Below, one piece after another: positions 51,521 to 59,776 of a stretch of 64,000 bases of DNA; within the stretch, counting starts at the first letter, position 1, and each line of letters opens with the position of its first letter. The translations under genes were made by a program, and so were the position numbers. The DNA is taken from assembly GCF_027497215.1 (NCBI RefSeq), contig NZ_CP114904.1:5165001-5229000 (forward strand), written 5' to 3'. The notes under the pieces are model-generated. The model was not told where the DNA came from, did not search any database, and saw only the letters and a program-made list of their open reading frames with translations. The DNA comes from Micromonospora sp. WMMD812 (GTDB lineage: Bacteria > Actinomycetota > Actinomycetes > Mycobacteriales > Micromonosporaceae).

Positions 51521-52174
51521 TCAGTTCGGGGAGGCGGTGGCCTCGCCGGTGATCAGGTAGACCACGTGCTCGCCGGCGTTCACCGCGTGGTCCGCGAAGC
51601 GCTCGTAGAAGCGGCCGAGCAGGGTGGCGTCGATCGCGGTCTCCACCCCGTACGGCCAGTCGGCGCCGAGCAGCACGCTGAACAGGCTCTTGTGCAGGTC
51701 GTCCATGGCGTCGTCGTCCCGGTCGAGTTCGGCGGCGATGTCGGCGTCGGGCTTGGCCAGCACCGAGCCGATCTTCTCCGCCATCCGGTCGGCGACCGCG
51801 GCCATGTCGGTGAAGATCTGTCGCAGCTCGGCCGGCACCGCCGGCGAGGGGTGCCGGCGCAGCGCGGTCTTCGCCACGTGGTCGGCCAGGTCGCCCATCC
51901 GCTCCAGGTCGGCGGCGACGTGCAGGGCCGTGATCATGGCCCGCAGGTCGGAGGCGACCGGCGCCTGCCGGGCCAGCAGGTCGCAGACCCGCTCCTCGAC
52001 GTGGCGGTAGAGGTCGTCGATCTCGGCGTCCCGTTCGATCACCGTCTCGGCCGCCTGCCGGTCGGCGGTGAGCAGGGCCCGGGTGGCCTGGCGCATGGCG
52101 GCACGGATCCCCTCGGCCATGTCCACCAGCAGCTGGCTGACGATCTGCAGGTCGGCCCGGAATTCGTCGCGCAT
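51521..52174 (-). CDS. phoU: Phosphate signalling protein PhoU
   Basis: A 217-residue all-helical protein of two PhoU repeats. Metal-binding motifs E-x3-D are visible as E-R-D-A-E-I-D-D-L-Y near residue 47 and E-R-F-A-D-H-A-V-N near 190. PhoU couples the Pst transporter to the sensor kinase and keeps it off when phosphate is plentiful. Start ATG 52174 has AGGA 7 nt upstream; the GTG two codons earlier is less well placed. Divergent from senX3 across PHO-box-like repeats. Confidence 0.94.
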   Translation of the reverse strand: MRDEFRADLQIVSQLLVDMAEGIRAAMRQATRALLTADRQAAETVIERDAEIDDLYRHVEERVCDLLARQAPVASDLRAMITALHVAADLERMGDLADHVAKTALRRHPSPAVPAELRQIFTDMAAVADRMAEKIGSVLAKPDADIAAELDRDDDAMDDLHKSLFSVLLGADWPYGVETAIDATLLGRFYERFADHAVNAGEHVVYLITGEATASPN

Positions 52175-52265
52175 TGTCACGTCCTGTGGTCGGTCGCCGC
52201 CCCGAGCGGGCCGGCGCAGGGTTGAGCGGTGCGCGCTCCACCGTAGGTGGCACCGGCAATTCCGA

Positions 52266-52304
52266 CGTGAACCACGGTGAACGACGCCGGACGCGCGAGT
52301 GAAC
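52266..52304. promoter_or_regulatory. PHO-box-like repeats between phoU and senX3
   Basis: Minus-strand GTTCAC half-sites have their 5' ends at 52304, 52282 and 52272, spaced 22 and 10 nt, close to the 11-nt period of the pstS site. They lie about 100 nt upstream of phoU and 73 nt upstream of senX3. Confidence 0.6.
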
Positions 52305-52364
52305 TTTGCCAGAAGCGAGCCTTATTCATCCCGTTATGGGTGGGAGCCAGGTTAACAATGACCC

Positions 52365-52370
52365 TACGAT
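52365..52370 (+). promoter_or_regulatory. -10 box of senX3
   Basis: TACGAT with 6 nt to GTG 52377. Confidence 0.6.
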
Positions 52371-52376
52371 CGCCGG

Positions 52377-53657
52377 GTGGAGTGGGCGGTGGCGGTCGCG
52401 GTGGCCGTGGCGTTGGCGGCCGGAGTGGCCGCCGGGCTTCTGCTACCCCGGATCATGCCCGCAGCGGGCCGCCGCGCCGCGTCGACGGGGAGCGGCAGCT
52501 CCCTCAACTGGGGGAGGCCCGCGATAACCGACGATCCGCAGGTCGGGCTCGGCCGCCGCACGATCGACTCGCTCCGGGCCGGCGTGGTGGTGCTGGACCC
52601 GGACGACGTCCCGGTACTGGTCAACCCCGCGGCACGGGCCATGGGTCTGTTGCGCACCGGCACCAGCCCGGGTTCGATCGCCGCCCATCCCCTGATCCGT
52701 ACCCTCGCCGGGCAGGTTCGACGCACCGGTATCCGACGCGAGATCGAGCTCGACCTGCCGCGGGGCCGCGACAACGCGGGTGACAACCCGCTCGGCGTGC
52801 ACCTACGGGCGATGGGAGTCGGTGCCGGCTACATCGCCGTCGAGGCGGCCGACGTGACCGAGTCGCACCGGCTGGCTCGGGTGCGCCGTGACTTCGTGGC
52901 CAACGTGAGCCACGAGTTGAAGACCCCCATCGGCGCTCTGCAACTGCTGGCCGAGGCGCTGCTGGACGCCACCGAGCCGGCCAGCGACACGGCCCCGGAC
53001 CTCTCCGAGGACCTGGTCGCCGCCCGCCGCTTCGCCGAGCGCATCCAGCACGAGTCGACCCGGCTCGGCCGGTTGGTGCAGGAACTGCTCGAGCTGACCC
53101 GGCTGCAGGGCGCCGAGCCGCAGCCGGCGCCCGAACCGGTCTCGGTGGACTGGGTGGTCGCCGAGGTCGTCGACCGGACCCGCACAACGGCCTCCGCCCG
53201 AGGGATCGAGGTGGTGACGTCGGGTGAGCGCGGCCTGACCGTGTACGGCAGCGACACCCAACTCGCCACCGCCGTCGCCAACCTGGTCGAGAACGCCATC
53301 AACTACTCGGGCGAGGACACCACGGTACGGATCACCGCCACCGGCGACGAGGAACACGTGAAGATCGCCGTCACGGACCAGGGCATCGGTATCGCCCCGA
53401 CCGACGTGGACCGGATCTTCGAACGGTTCTACCGAGCCGACCAGGCGCGGTCGCGGGCGACCGGCGGCACCGGGCTGGGGCTGGCCATCGTCAAACACAT
53501 CGCGAGCAACCATGGCGGACGGGTCGAGGTGTCGAGCACTCTTGGTGGTGGATCGACATTCACCATCCGGCTGCCTGCCCGTCCCCCGGACGACCTCCTG
53601 GCGACACTGCCGGCGGTTGGGATCGAGCCCGGTCCGGCCGAGCTTCGGCAGGCCTGA
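52377..53657 (+). CDS. senX3: Phosphate-responsive sensor kinase SenX3 (PhoR-type)
   Basis: A 426-residue kinase with a single N-terminal membrane segment (residues ~2-24), a PAS-like domain (~60-165), the HisKA helix with F-V-A-N-V-S-H-E-L-K-T-P (phospho-His), and an ATPase domain: N-box L-V-E-N-A-I-N-Y-S, D-Q-G-I-G-I, F-E-R-F-Y-R, and G-G-T-G-L-G-L-A-I-V. It should phosphorylate RegX3 under phosphate limitation. Leaderless GTG start. 23 bp before regX3. Confidence 0.95.
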   Translation: MEWAVAVAVAVALAAGVAAGLLLPRIMPAAGRRAASTGSGSSLNWGRPAITDDPQVGLGRRTIDSLRAGVVVLDPDDVPVLVNPAARAMGLLRTGTSPGSIAAHPLIRTLAGQVRRTGIRREIELDLPRGRDNAGDNPLGVHLRAMGVGAGYIAVEAADVTESHRLARVRRDFVANVSHELKTPIGALQLLAEALLDATEPASDTAPDLSEDLVAARRFAERIQHESTRLGRLVQELLELTRLQGAEPQPAPEPVSVDWVVAEVVDRTRTTASARGIEVVTSGERGLTVYGSDTQLATAVANLVENAINYSGEDTTVRITATGDEEHVKIAVTDQGIGIAPTDVDRIFERFYRADQARSRATGGTGLGLAIVKHIASNHGGRVEVSSTLGGGSTFTIRLPARPPDDLLATLPAVGIEPGPAELRQA

Positions 53658-53680
53658 CAGCAATGGAAAGGAAATCTCCG

Positions 53681-54364
53681 TTGAGCCGCGTTCTGGTGGT
53701 CGAGGACGAGGAGTCGTTCTCCGACGCCCTGTCGTACATGCTCCGCAAGGAGGGCTTCGAGGTTTCGGTCGCCGCGACGGGCCCTTCGGCCCTCACCGAG
53801 TTCGACCGGACCGGCGCCGACATCGTGCTGCTCGACCTCATGCTGCCCGAGATGTCGGGGACCGAGGTGTGCCGGCAGCTCCGGCAGCGCTCGCACGTGC
53901 CGATCATCATGGTCACCGCGCGGGACAGTGAGATCGACAAGGTGGTCGGCCTGGAGATCGGGGCCGACGACTACGTGACCAAGCCGTACTCCCCGCGGGA
54001 GCTGGTGGCTCGGATCCGTGCGGTGCTGCGCCGGCAGAGCCCCGAGGTGGCCGAGTCCGGTGCGCCGACCCTGGCCGCCGGCCCGGTCCGGATGGACATC
54101 GAGCGGCACGTCGTGACCGTCGACGGCGCGACCGTGCAGTTGCCGCTCAAGGAGTTCGAGCTGCTGGAGCTGCTGCTGCGCAACGCCGGGCGGGTGCTGA
54201 CCCGGGGCCAGCTCATCGACCGGGTCTGGGGCGCCGACTACGTCGGCGACACCAAAACCCTGGACGTGCACGTCAAGCGACTCCGTTCCAAGATCGAGCC
54301 GGAGCCGTCCGCGCCGCGGTTCATCGTCACCGTCCGGGGCCTCGGCTACAAGTTCGAGCCCTGA
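53681..54364 (+). CDS. regX3: Phosphate response regulator RegX3 (PhoP-type)
   Basis: A 227-residue OmpR-family regulator, the same length as M. tuberculosis RegX3. Receiver acids in V-V-E-D-E-E-S-F, phospho-Asp in I-V-L-L-D-L-M-L-P, Lys in Y-V-T-K-P-Y-S. Winged helix L-I-D-R-V-W-G-A-D-Y-V-G-D-T and T-L-D-V-H-V-K-R-L-R. Start is TTG 53681, with AAGGAA 7 nt upstream; ATG 53663 in frame lacks a ribosome-binding site. Binds PHO boxes such as those at 3548 and 52266. Confidence 0.95.
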   Translation: MSRVLVVEDEESFSDALSYMLRKEGFEVSVAATGPSALTEFDRTGADIVLLDLMLPEMSGTEVCRQLRQRSHVPIIMVTARDSEIDKVVGLEIGADDYVTKPYSPRELVARIRAVLRRQSPEVAESGAPTLAAGPVRMDIERHVVTVDGATVQLPLKEFELLELLLRNAGRVLTRGQLIDRVWGADYVGDTKTLDVHVKRLRSKIEPEPSAPRFIVTVRGLGYKFEP

Positions 54365-54370
54365 TCGACA

Positions 54371-54413
54371 CACCCCCGCCGGGGCCCGCGCGACCGCGCG
54401 CTCCGGCGGGGTG
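54371..54413 (+). terminator. Hairpin after regX3
   Basis: Stem CACCCCCGCCGG (54371-54382) with CCGGCGGGGTG (54403-54413), one bulged C, 7 bp after the regX3 stop. Confidence 0.7.
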
Positions 54414-54575
54414 CTCGCCCCAGCATCCCGTCCCTGGCGCGCCTCCGGGCCCCTGGCCGGGAGGGGCTGCCGTGGCGCCACCCGCTGACGACTTTGGTTG
54501 TGACGGTCCGTAGTGGGGCTGGCTCGGCTGCGGTAGTTACGCAGCGCAATGGGCTCGGGTCCGGCTCTGCCATGC

Positions 54576-54722
54576 CCTCACGCGCCTTTGCTCTGCTTGC
54601 CGACACGCACCACCGCGCTGAGCTGCGGCTTCGCTAGGGCCGCGCCAGAGCCGCAGCGTCGGCGTCGGACGCGCAGCGTGACTGTCGCGTATAGGGCGGC
54701 AGAGCAAAGGGCGCGAGTGAGG
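54576..54722. other. ~147-nt nested inverted-repeat element (candidate structured RNA or mobile repeat)
   Basis: Outer arms 54576-54596 (CCTCACGCGCC...) and 54699-54722 pair over 21 bp with a 2-nt and a 1-nt bulge. Inside are GCCGAC/GTCGGC (54599-54604 with 54658-54663) and GCTGCGGCT/AGCCGCAGC (54622-54630 with 54649-54657). The element fills a 516-bp gap without a convincing gene; the remainder of the gap (54414-54575, 54723-54880) shows nothing else recognisable. No known RNA family could be assigned by eye. Confidence 0.6.
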
Positions 54723-54880
54723 TTCCTGCCTGCCGGGGGCGAGCGTAGCCCTGAGTAGCCGTCGGCGAGTGCGCCCGGGGGTAGAACCGCCGCCAACCCC
54801 CGCGCGGGCGGCCCGGTCCGCCGCCGACCGTCCGGGATGAGTGGCGGGTCAGAGAGCGGGCGGGTCAGGGAACGGCGGGG

Positions 54881-55690
54881 TCAGGGAGCGTCGGCGTCGG
54901 CGGGGTGGGGGGCCACCAGACCCTGGCGGACGCGGACCGCGCAGAGTTCGGCCAGCTTCGCGTACGCGGGGGCGCCGATCAGCGCGGTCAGCTCGGGACC
55001 GTACGAGATGTACATCGGCTCGGCGCCGACGTGCGCGTCCGTCGAGGAGGTGCACCACCAGTCCAGGTCGTGCCCACCGGCGCCCCAGCCCCGACGGTCG
55101 AACTCCGACAACGAGGAGACCAGCACCTTCGAGTTGTCCGGCCGCTTGACCCATTCCTGGTCCCGGCGGATCGGCAGTTGCCAGCACACGTCCGGCTTGT
55201 ACTCCAACGGGTGCACCCCGTCGCGCAGCGCCTGGCCGTGTAGCGCGCAGCCCCCGCCACCAGGGAAATCGGCATCGTTGAGGAAGACGCAGGGGCCCTC
55301 CGCGTCGCGGGTGGCCGTGCGCCGGGCCGGGTTCTTGCCGTCGACCGTGTCGTTGTCGGTCCAGTTCTTGAACCCGCGCCGGAAGTGCTGCCAGGTCTCC
55401 GGGGTGAGCCGCTTGACCGCGCCGCGCACCCGCTTCTCGTCGTCGGAGTCGGTGAAGAAGGCGCCGTGCGAGCAGCAGCCGTCGGCGCCCCGGCCGGCGA
55501 TGATGCCGTGGCAGCCCTGGCCGAAGATGCAGGTCCAGCGGGAGAGCAGCCAGGTCAGGTCGGCCCGGATCAGGTGGCTTTCGTCCGCCGGGTCGGCGAA
55601 CTCGATCCACTCCCGAGGGAAGTCCAGCGGCACCTCGCGGCTGCGGGGGTCGCCGGGATCGTCCACCAGTACGCGGAGCTCCATCGTCAC
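54881..55690 (-). CDS. DUF3109/YkgJ-like cysteine-rich protein (Rv0495c-type)
   Basis: A 269-residue protein with clustered Cys and His: [34 protein letters not shown] and P-D-V-C-W-Q. This matches the DUF3109 family, probably a zinc- or Fe-S-binding protein; function is unknown. It is the counterpart of Rv0495c next to ppx1. Start GTG 55690 has TACGCT 7 nt upstream; ATG 55684 is also in frame. Confidence 0.85.
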   Translation of the reverse strand: MTMELRVLVDDPGDPRSREVPLDFPREWIEFADPADESHLIRADLTWLLSRWTCIFGQGCHGIIAGRGADGCCSHGAFFTDSDDEKRVRGAVKRLTPETWQHFRRGFKNWTDNDTVDGKNPARRTATRDAEGPCVFLNDADFPGGGGCALHGQALRDGVHPLEYKPDVCWQLPIRRDQEWVKRPDNSKVLVSSLSEFDRRGWGAGGHDLDWWCTSSTDAHVGAEPMYISYGPELTALIGAPAYAKLAELCAVRVRQGLVAPHPADADAP

Positions 55691-55697
55691 CCGGCCC

Positions 55698-55703
55698 AGC
55701 GTA
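55698..55703 (-). promoter_or_regulatory. -10 box of the DUF3109 gene
   Basis: TACGCT with 7 nt to GTG 55690. Confidence 0.5.
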
Positions 55704-55751
55704 CGCGCGACCGACCGCGCGGGCCGCCGAGCCGACGAAACGTGTTGCCCC

Positions 55752-55757
55752 TAGGGT
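55752..55757 (+). promoter_or_regulatory. -10 box of the Ppx/GppA gene
   Basis: TAGGGT with 6 nt to ATG 55764. Confidence 0.6.
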
Positions 55758-55763
55758 CGAGGC

Positions 55764-56708
55764 ATGCGATTGGGTGTCCTCGACGTCGGCTCCAACACGG
55801 TGCACCTGCTGGTGGTGGACGCGCATCACGGCGCCCACCCGTGGCCGGCGCACTCGGAGAAGGTGGTGCTGCGGCTGGCTGAGCAGATCGGCCCGGACGG
55901 CGCGCTCACCCCGACCGGCGCCGACGGGCTGGTCAAGGCGGTGAGCATGGCGAAGGCGGCGGCGGCCGGCCTGGGCACCGACGACCTGATCGCGTTCGCC
56001 ACCTCGGCGGTGCGCGAGGCCACCAACGCGGCCGAGGTGCTGACCCGGGTCCGGGAGGAGACCGGCGTACGCCTCGAGGTGCTCTCCGGCGCGGACGAGG
56101 CCCGGATGACGTTCCTCGCCGTGCGGCGCTGGTTCGGCTGGTCGGCCGGGCGGCTCCTGGTGCTGGACATCGGGGGTGGCTCGCTGGAGATCGCCGCCGG
56201 GATCGACGAGGACCCGGGTGTCGCGATCTCGCTGCCGCTCGGTGCCGGGCGGTTGACCCGGGAGCGACTGCGGGTGACGCCGGGCGACCTCGCGCCGCCG
56301 TCTGCCCTGGCCGTCGAGGAGCTGCGGGAGTACGTCGACGGTGTGCTCGACCCGGTCGTCAAGGAGATGACCGAGGTGGGCTGGGAACGGGCCGTCGCCA
56401 CCTCGAAGACGTTCCGCACCCTGGCCCGGCTGGCGGGGGCCGCGCCCTCCACGGCCGGGCTCTGGGCCCGGCGCCGCCTCACCCGCACCGGACTGCGTCA
56501 GGTGCTCGGCTTCATCCGGCACATTCCGCCCGCCCAGCTGCCGGAGTTGGAGGGCGTCAGCGCGGGCCGGGCCCACCAGCTGCTGGCCGGCGCGATCGTG
56601 GCCGAGGCGGTGATGCGCCAGCTGGACGTGGACTCGCTGCACATCTGCCCGTGGGCCCTGCGTGAAGGGGTCATCCTGCGCCGACTCGACCAGCTCGGGC
56701 CAGGCTGA
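55764..56708 (+). CDS. ppx: Exopolyphosphatase / guanosine pentaphosphatase family protein
   Basis: A 314-residue Ppx/GppA protein of the short actinobacterial type (Ppx1 of M. tuberculosis, Rv0496). Actin-like ATPase fold motifs are [12 protein letters not shown] at the start, [10 protein letters not shown], the catalytic E-A-R-M-T, and L-D-I-G-G-G-S-L-E. It shortens polyphosphate or hydrolyses pppGpp, linking phosphate storage and stringent response near the phosphate regulators. Confidence 0.92.
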   Translation: MRLGVLDVGSNTVHLLVVDAHHGAHPWPAHSEKVVLRLAEQIGPDGALTPTGADGLVKAVSMAKAAAAGLGTDDLIAFATSAVREATNAAEVLTRVREETGVRLEVLSGADEARMTFLAVRRWFGWSAGRLLVLDIGGGSLEIAAGIDEDPGVAISLPLGAGRLTRERLRVTPGDLAPPSALAVEELREYVDGVLDPVVKEMTEVGWERAVATSKTFRTLARLAGAAPSTAGLWARRRLTRTGLRQVLGFIRHIPPAQLPELEGVSAGRAHQLLAGAIVAEAVMRQLDVDSLHICPWALREGVILRRLDQLGPG

Positions 56709-56769
56709 GCCGCGCGCCGGTTCCGGCCGCTTTGCGACTGCTCGTCACGATGTCCGGGCGAGACCGGGC

Positions 56770-56775
56770 TACCCT
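56770..56775 (+). promoter_or_regulatory. -10 box of the sugar isomerase-like gene
   Basis: TACCCT with 7 nt to GTG 56783. Confidence 0.55.
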
Positions 56776-56782
56776 GACAGGT

Positions 56783-57589
56783 GTGACTTCCCGCGTCCCG
56801 GTGCTCCTGTCCAGCTCGTCGGTCTTCCCCGAGCGGACCGCGGCGGCGTTCCAGCTGGCCGCGGCGCTCGGCTACGACGGCGTCGAAGTGATGGTCTGGA
56901 CCGACGCGGTCAGCCAGGACGCGGGAGCGCTGAGCGGCCTCTCCCAGCACTACGGGGTGCCGGTGCTCTCCGTGCACGCCCCGTGTCTGCTGGTCACCCA
57001 GCGGGTGTGGAGCCCGGACCCGTGGGAGCGGCTGCGCCGGTCGGCCGAGCTGGCCGAGACGCTCGAGGCGCCCACGGTGGTCGTGCACCCGCCGTTCAGC
57101 TGGCAGCGCGACTACGCGCGCAACTTCGCCGAGGGCCTCGACACGATCGCCGGCCGGTTCCCCGGGCTGCGCTTCGCCGTGGAGAACATGTACCCGGTGC
57201 GGATGGCCGGCCGGCAGTTCGTCCCGTACGTGCCCGGCTGGGACCCGACCGAGACCGGCTATCCGGCCTACACGCTCGACCTGTCGCACTGTGCCGCGTC
57301 GCACACCGACTCGCTGGAGATGGCCGACAAGATGGGCGCCGCACTGGCGCACGTGCACCTGGGCGACGGCACCGGTGAGGGGCGCGACGAGCACCTGGTC
57401 CCGGGCCGCGGCACGCAGCCCTGCGCCGAGCTGCTGCGGTCACTGGCCGGGCGGGGCTTCACCGGCTCGGTCGCGGTGGAGGTGTCGACCCGGGGCGCGA
57501 AGAGCCGCGCGGTGCGCGAGGACGACCTGCGCGCCGCGCTGGACTTCGCCCGCCAGCACCTGAGCACCCCGTCCCCGGTCGACGCCTGA
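56783..57589 (+). CDS. Sugar phosphate isomerase/epimerase-like TIM-barrel protein
   Basis: A 268-residue AP-endonuclease-2-like TIM barrel (xylose isomerase-like). Metal-ligand segments are V-V-V-H-P-P-F, F-A-V-E-N-M-Y, D-L-S-H-C-A-A-S-H and V-H-L-G-D-G. Counterpart of Rv0498 downstream of ppx1. Substrate unknown; could be an isomerase, epimerase or nuclease. Leaderless GTG start. Confidence 0.85.
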   Translation: MTSRVPVLLSSSSVFPERTAAAFQLAAALGYDGVEVMVWTDAVSQDAGALSGLSQHYGVPVLSVHAPCLLVTQRVWSPDPWERLRRSAELAETLEAPTVVVHPPFSWQRDYARNFAEGLDTIAGRFPGLRFAVENMYPVRMAGRQFVPYVPGWDPTETGYPAYTLDLSHCAASHTDSLEMADKMGAALAHVHLGDGTGEGRDEHLVPGRGTQPCAELLRSLAGRGFTGSVAVEVSTRGAKSRAVREDDLRAALDFARQHLSTPSPVDA

Positions 57590-57622
57590 CCGGCCCGGGC
57601 CGTCCGGCCCGGGCCGCCCGCG

Positions 57623-58210
57623 TCAGCTGACCGGGGTGAGCGACTCGGCGGTGGCCGTCGCCTGGGCGGCGACCGCGACCTGCTCGCCGACCGCCGCCCG
57701 CTTGCGCGCCCGGTGGGCGGCGACGTGCGAGCGGGTGGCGCAGCGCTCCGAGCAGAACCGCCGGCAGCAGTTGGACGAGGTGTCCAGGTAGACGTTGCGG
57801 CAGCGCTCGTCGGCGCAGACCCCGAACCGGGCGCTGCCGTACTCGCAGAGCCAGACCGACAGGCCCCAGATCGCGCCGGCCAGGTATTCGGCGCTCACCG
57901 AGGCGCCCCGGCTGGTCACGTGCATGTGCCAGTCACTGGAGTCGTGACCCGAGATGCGCGGCTGCACCGGGTACGCCTCGAGCAGGGTGTTGAGCTCGGC
58001 CACCGCCTGGGCGTCCCGCCCGGAGGTGCCGTACTCGAAGACATCGCGCAGGCGCTTCTGCGCCCGCCGGAAGATCCCGAGGTCCCGTTCCGCGACCTCG
58101 TCGCGCATCCACGCGCTGGTGTCGGGGAAGAGGGACCGCAGGTCGTCGAGGTCGTCCAGGCGGGCGTTGACGAGGTCAACACCGGTCCGGGCGTACGCGT
58201 CGAAGTTCAC
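57623..58210 (-). CDS. CGNR zinc-finger regulator (ABATE domain)
   Basis: A 195-residue protein: N-terminal ABATE domain (D-L-V-N-A-R-L-D-D-L-D-D-L), C-terminal CGNR zinc finger with C-A-D-E-R-C-R-N-V-Y-L-D-T-S, R-R-F-C-S-E-R-C-A-T-R and V-A-A-H-R-A-R-K. The finger binds DNA; ABATE may bind a ligand. Leaderless GTG 58210. Confidence 0.88.
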   Translation of the reverse strand: MNFDAYARTGVDLVNARLDDLDDLRSLFPDTSAWMRDEVAERDLGIFRRAQKRLRDVFEYGTSGRDAQAVAELNTLLEAYPVQPRISGHDSSDWHMHVTSRGASVSAEYLAGAIWGLSVWLCEYGSARFGVCADERCRNVYLDTSSNCCRRFCSERCATRSHVAAHRARKRAAVGEQVAVAAQATATAESLTPVS

Positions 58211-58216
58211 CCCACA

Positions 58217-58222
58217 ACGGTA
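58217..58222 (-). promoter_or_regulatory. -10 box of the CGNR gene
   Basis: TACCGT with 6 nt to GTG 58210. Confidence 0.55.
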
Positions 58223-58228
58223 GACGAC

Positions 58229-59395
58229 TCAGGCGGGGCGCGGCGCGTCGATGTAGTGCGGCAGGAACCGCGCGTAACCGTCGGTGATGAGACTGGCGCT
58301 CTCCCGTACCCCGGCGCCGGCGGATTCGCCGGCCACGATCCAGCTGCCCAGCACCGTCCGGTTGCCCGCGAACTCGGGCAGGGGGCGGAACTCCTGGTAG
58401 CACCAGCCCTCGTCGCCGTAGATGCCCGGGTTGGTGATCTCCTCGGCGGGAGTGACGATCCGCACCGACCCGCCCTCCCGGCCGAGCAGCGGCTTGGCCA
58501 CGTATTCGGACATCCCGCGCGGCGAGTCGAGGTACGCCGGGAGCAGGTACTCGTGGCCGGGGTAGAGCTCCCACAGCACGGCGAGCAGCGCCTTGTTGGA
58601 CAGCAGCAGCTTCCAGGCCGGCTCGATCCAGGTGGTCGGGGTGCCCGGCTCCAACGCCAGCCGCCCGTACGGCTCGGCCAGCATCCACTCCCAGGGGTAG
58701 AGCTTGAAGCAGGTGGTGACCGGGGCGTCGGTGGCGTCGACGAACCGTCGCCCGTCCCAGCCGATCTCCTGAATCGGCAGCAGCTCGACGGTCAGTCCGG
58801 CCTGGCGGGCGGTCTCGGCCAGGTAGCCGGCCGTCATGTGGTCCTCGCCCGTCTCCTCCTCGTTTGACCAGACCACGTGCACCCGGGGGTCGTGCAGCCC
58901 CGCGCCGACCGCGGCCCAGGCCCCGACCAGCCGCTCGTGCAGGCTGTTCCACTGGTCCAGCTCGGGCCGGGTCTGCTCCAGCCAGTACCACTGCACGATC
59001 GCCGCCTCGACCAGCGCGGTGGGCGTGTCGGCGTTGTACTCCAGCAGCTTCGGCGGCCAGCTGCCGTCGTACCAGAGGTCGAAGCGGCCGTAAAGGGTCG
59101 GCGGCGCCTCCCGCAGCGACCGGGCCACCGCCTCGGCCGCCCAGGCGGGAATGCCGAACTCGGCGTACCGCCCGCGCGCCACGACGTGCTCCGCGGCGGT
59201 CACCGACATCCGGTGCAGCTCCTCGGTGGCCTCCTCCAGCCGCAGCACCTCGTCCAGGTCGAACGCGTACGTGGCGGTCTCGTCCCAGTACGACATGACC
59301 CCGCCGTCGGGCAGCTCGGTGTCCACGTACACCAGGCCCTGCGACCGGATCGTCGCGTCCCAGTCGGGACGGGGAGTGGCGGTCTCGCGGCGCAC
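58229..59395 (-). CDS. Glutathionylspermidine-synthase-family ATP-grasp protein
   Basis: A 388-residue protein of the GSP_synth family (YgiC/YjfC-like): Y-W-D-E-T-A-T-Y-A-F near residue 36, L-L-E-Y-N-A-D-T-P-T-A-L near 108, Y-V-A-K-P-L-L-G-R-E-G-G-S-V and W-C-Y-Q-E-F at the ATP site. Actinobacteria lack trypanothione-type chemistry, so it probably ligates an amine to another peptide or protein. Start GTG 59395, 1 nt after the lipoprotein stop (TGAGGTG). Confidence 0.88.
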   Translation of the reverse strand: MRRETATPRPDWDATIRSQGLVYVDTELPDGGVMSYWDETATYAFDLDEVLRLEEATEELHRMSVTAAEHVVARGRYAEFGIPAWAAEAVARSLREAPPTLYGRFDLWYDGSWPPKLLEYNADTPTALVEAAIVQWYWLEQTRPELDQWNSLHERLVGAWAAVGAGLHDPRVHVVWSNEEETGEDHMTAGYLAETARQAGLTVELLPIQEIGWDGRRFVDATDAPVTTCFKLYPWEWMLAEPYGRLALEPGTPTTWIEPAWKLLLSNKALLAVLWELYPGHEYLLPAYLDSPRGMSEYVAKPLLGREGGSVRIVTPAEEITNPGIYGDEGWCYQEFRPLPEFAGNRTVLGSWIVAGESAGAGVRESASLITDGYARFLPHYIDAPRPA

Positions 59396-59396
59396 C

Positions 59397-59669
59397 TCAG
59401 CCGCCGCAGGAGGCGAGATGGGTGCCGAACCCGCCCCGCTCGGGCACGACCGTGGCCACCGGCTCGGGGATGCTCCGGGCGGAGGACGGCTCGGGGACGC
59501 GCATCGCCAGCGCCACCGTGTCGCCACCGCCGCCCGGGCCGAGCGCGCAGTCGTCGTCGTCATCGTCGTCGGAGGTCAGGTTGCAGCCGGAGAGCGCGAG
59601 CGCCAGGACGGTGAGCGCCCCGAGCTGGACGGAGGCCGACCGCAGCCGGCGGCGGGGGTGTCGTTCCAC
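59397..59669 (-). CDS. Small lipoprotein with poly-Asp tract
   Basis: A 90-residue protein: Arg-rich start M-E-R-H-P-R-R-R-L-R, hydrophobic helix, lipobox L-S-G-C (Cys29), then N-L-T-S followed by seven Asp and a Cys. The rest is Gly/Val/Pro-rich and ends in S-C-G-G. Two Cys may form a disulfide. GTG 59669 is preferred; ATG 59696 adds nine residues. It precedes a GSP_synth gene, the arrangement of E. coli ygiB-ygiC, where YgiB is also a lipoprotein. Confidence 0.72.
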   Translation of the reverse strand: MERHPRRRLRSASVQLGALTVLALALSGCNLTSDDDDDDDCALGPGGGGDTVALAMRVPEPSSARSIPEPVATVVPERGGFGTHLASCGG

Positions 59670-59764
59670 GGCATCGTTGTAGCCGATTCGTGCCACGTCC
59701 GTGTGCCCCGACCCCGGCTTCCGGGAAGGCCGCCGCCCCTCGGCGCGGGCCGGTGCACGGGCGT

Positions 59765-59770
59765 TACGCT
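59765..59770 (+). promoter_or_regulatory. -10 box of the proline dehydrogenase gene
   Basis: TACGCT with 6 nt to ATG 59777. Confidence 0.55.
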
Positions 59771-59776
59771 CGGCTC

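Noticed and set aside
54549..54758. Short frames on both strands within the structured intergenic element
   Set aside because: They arise from the inverted repeat itself; no start signals and no resemblance to known small proteins.
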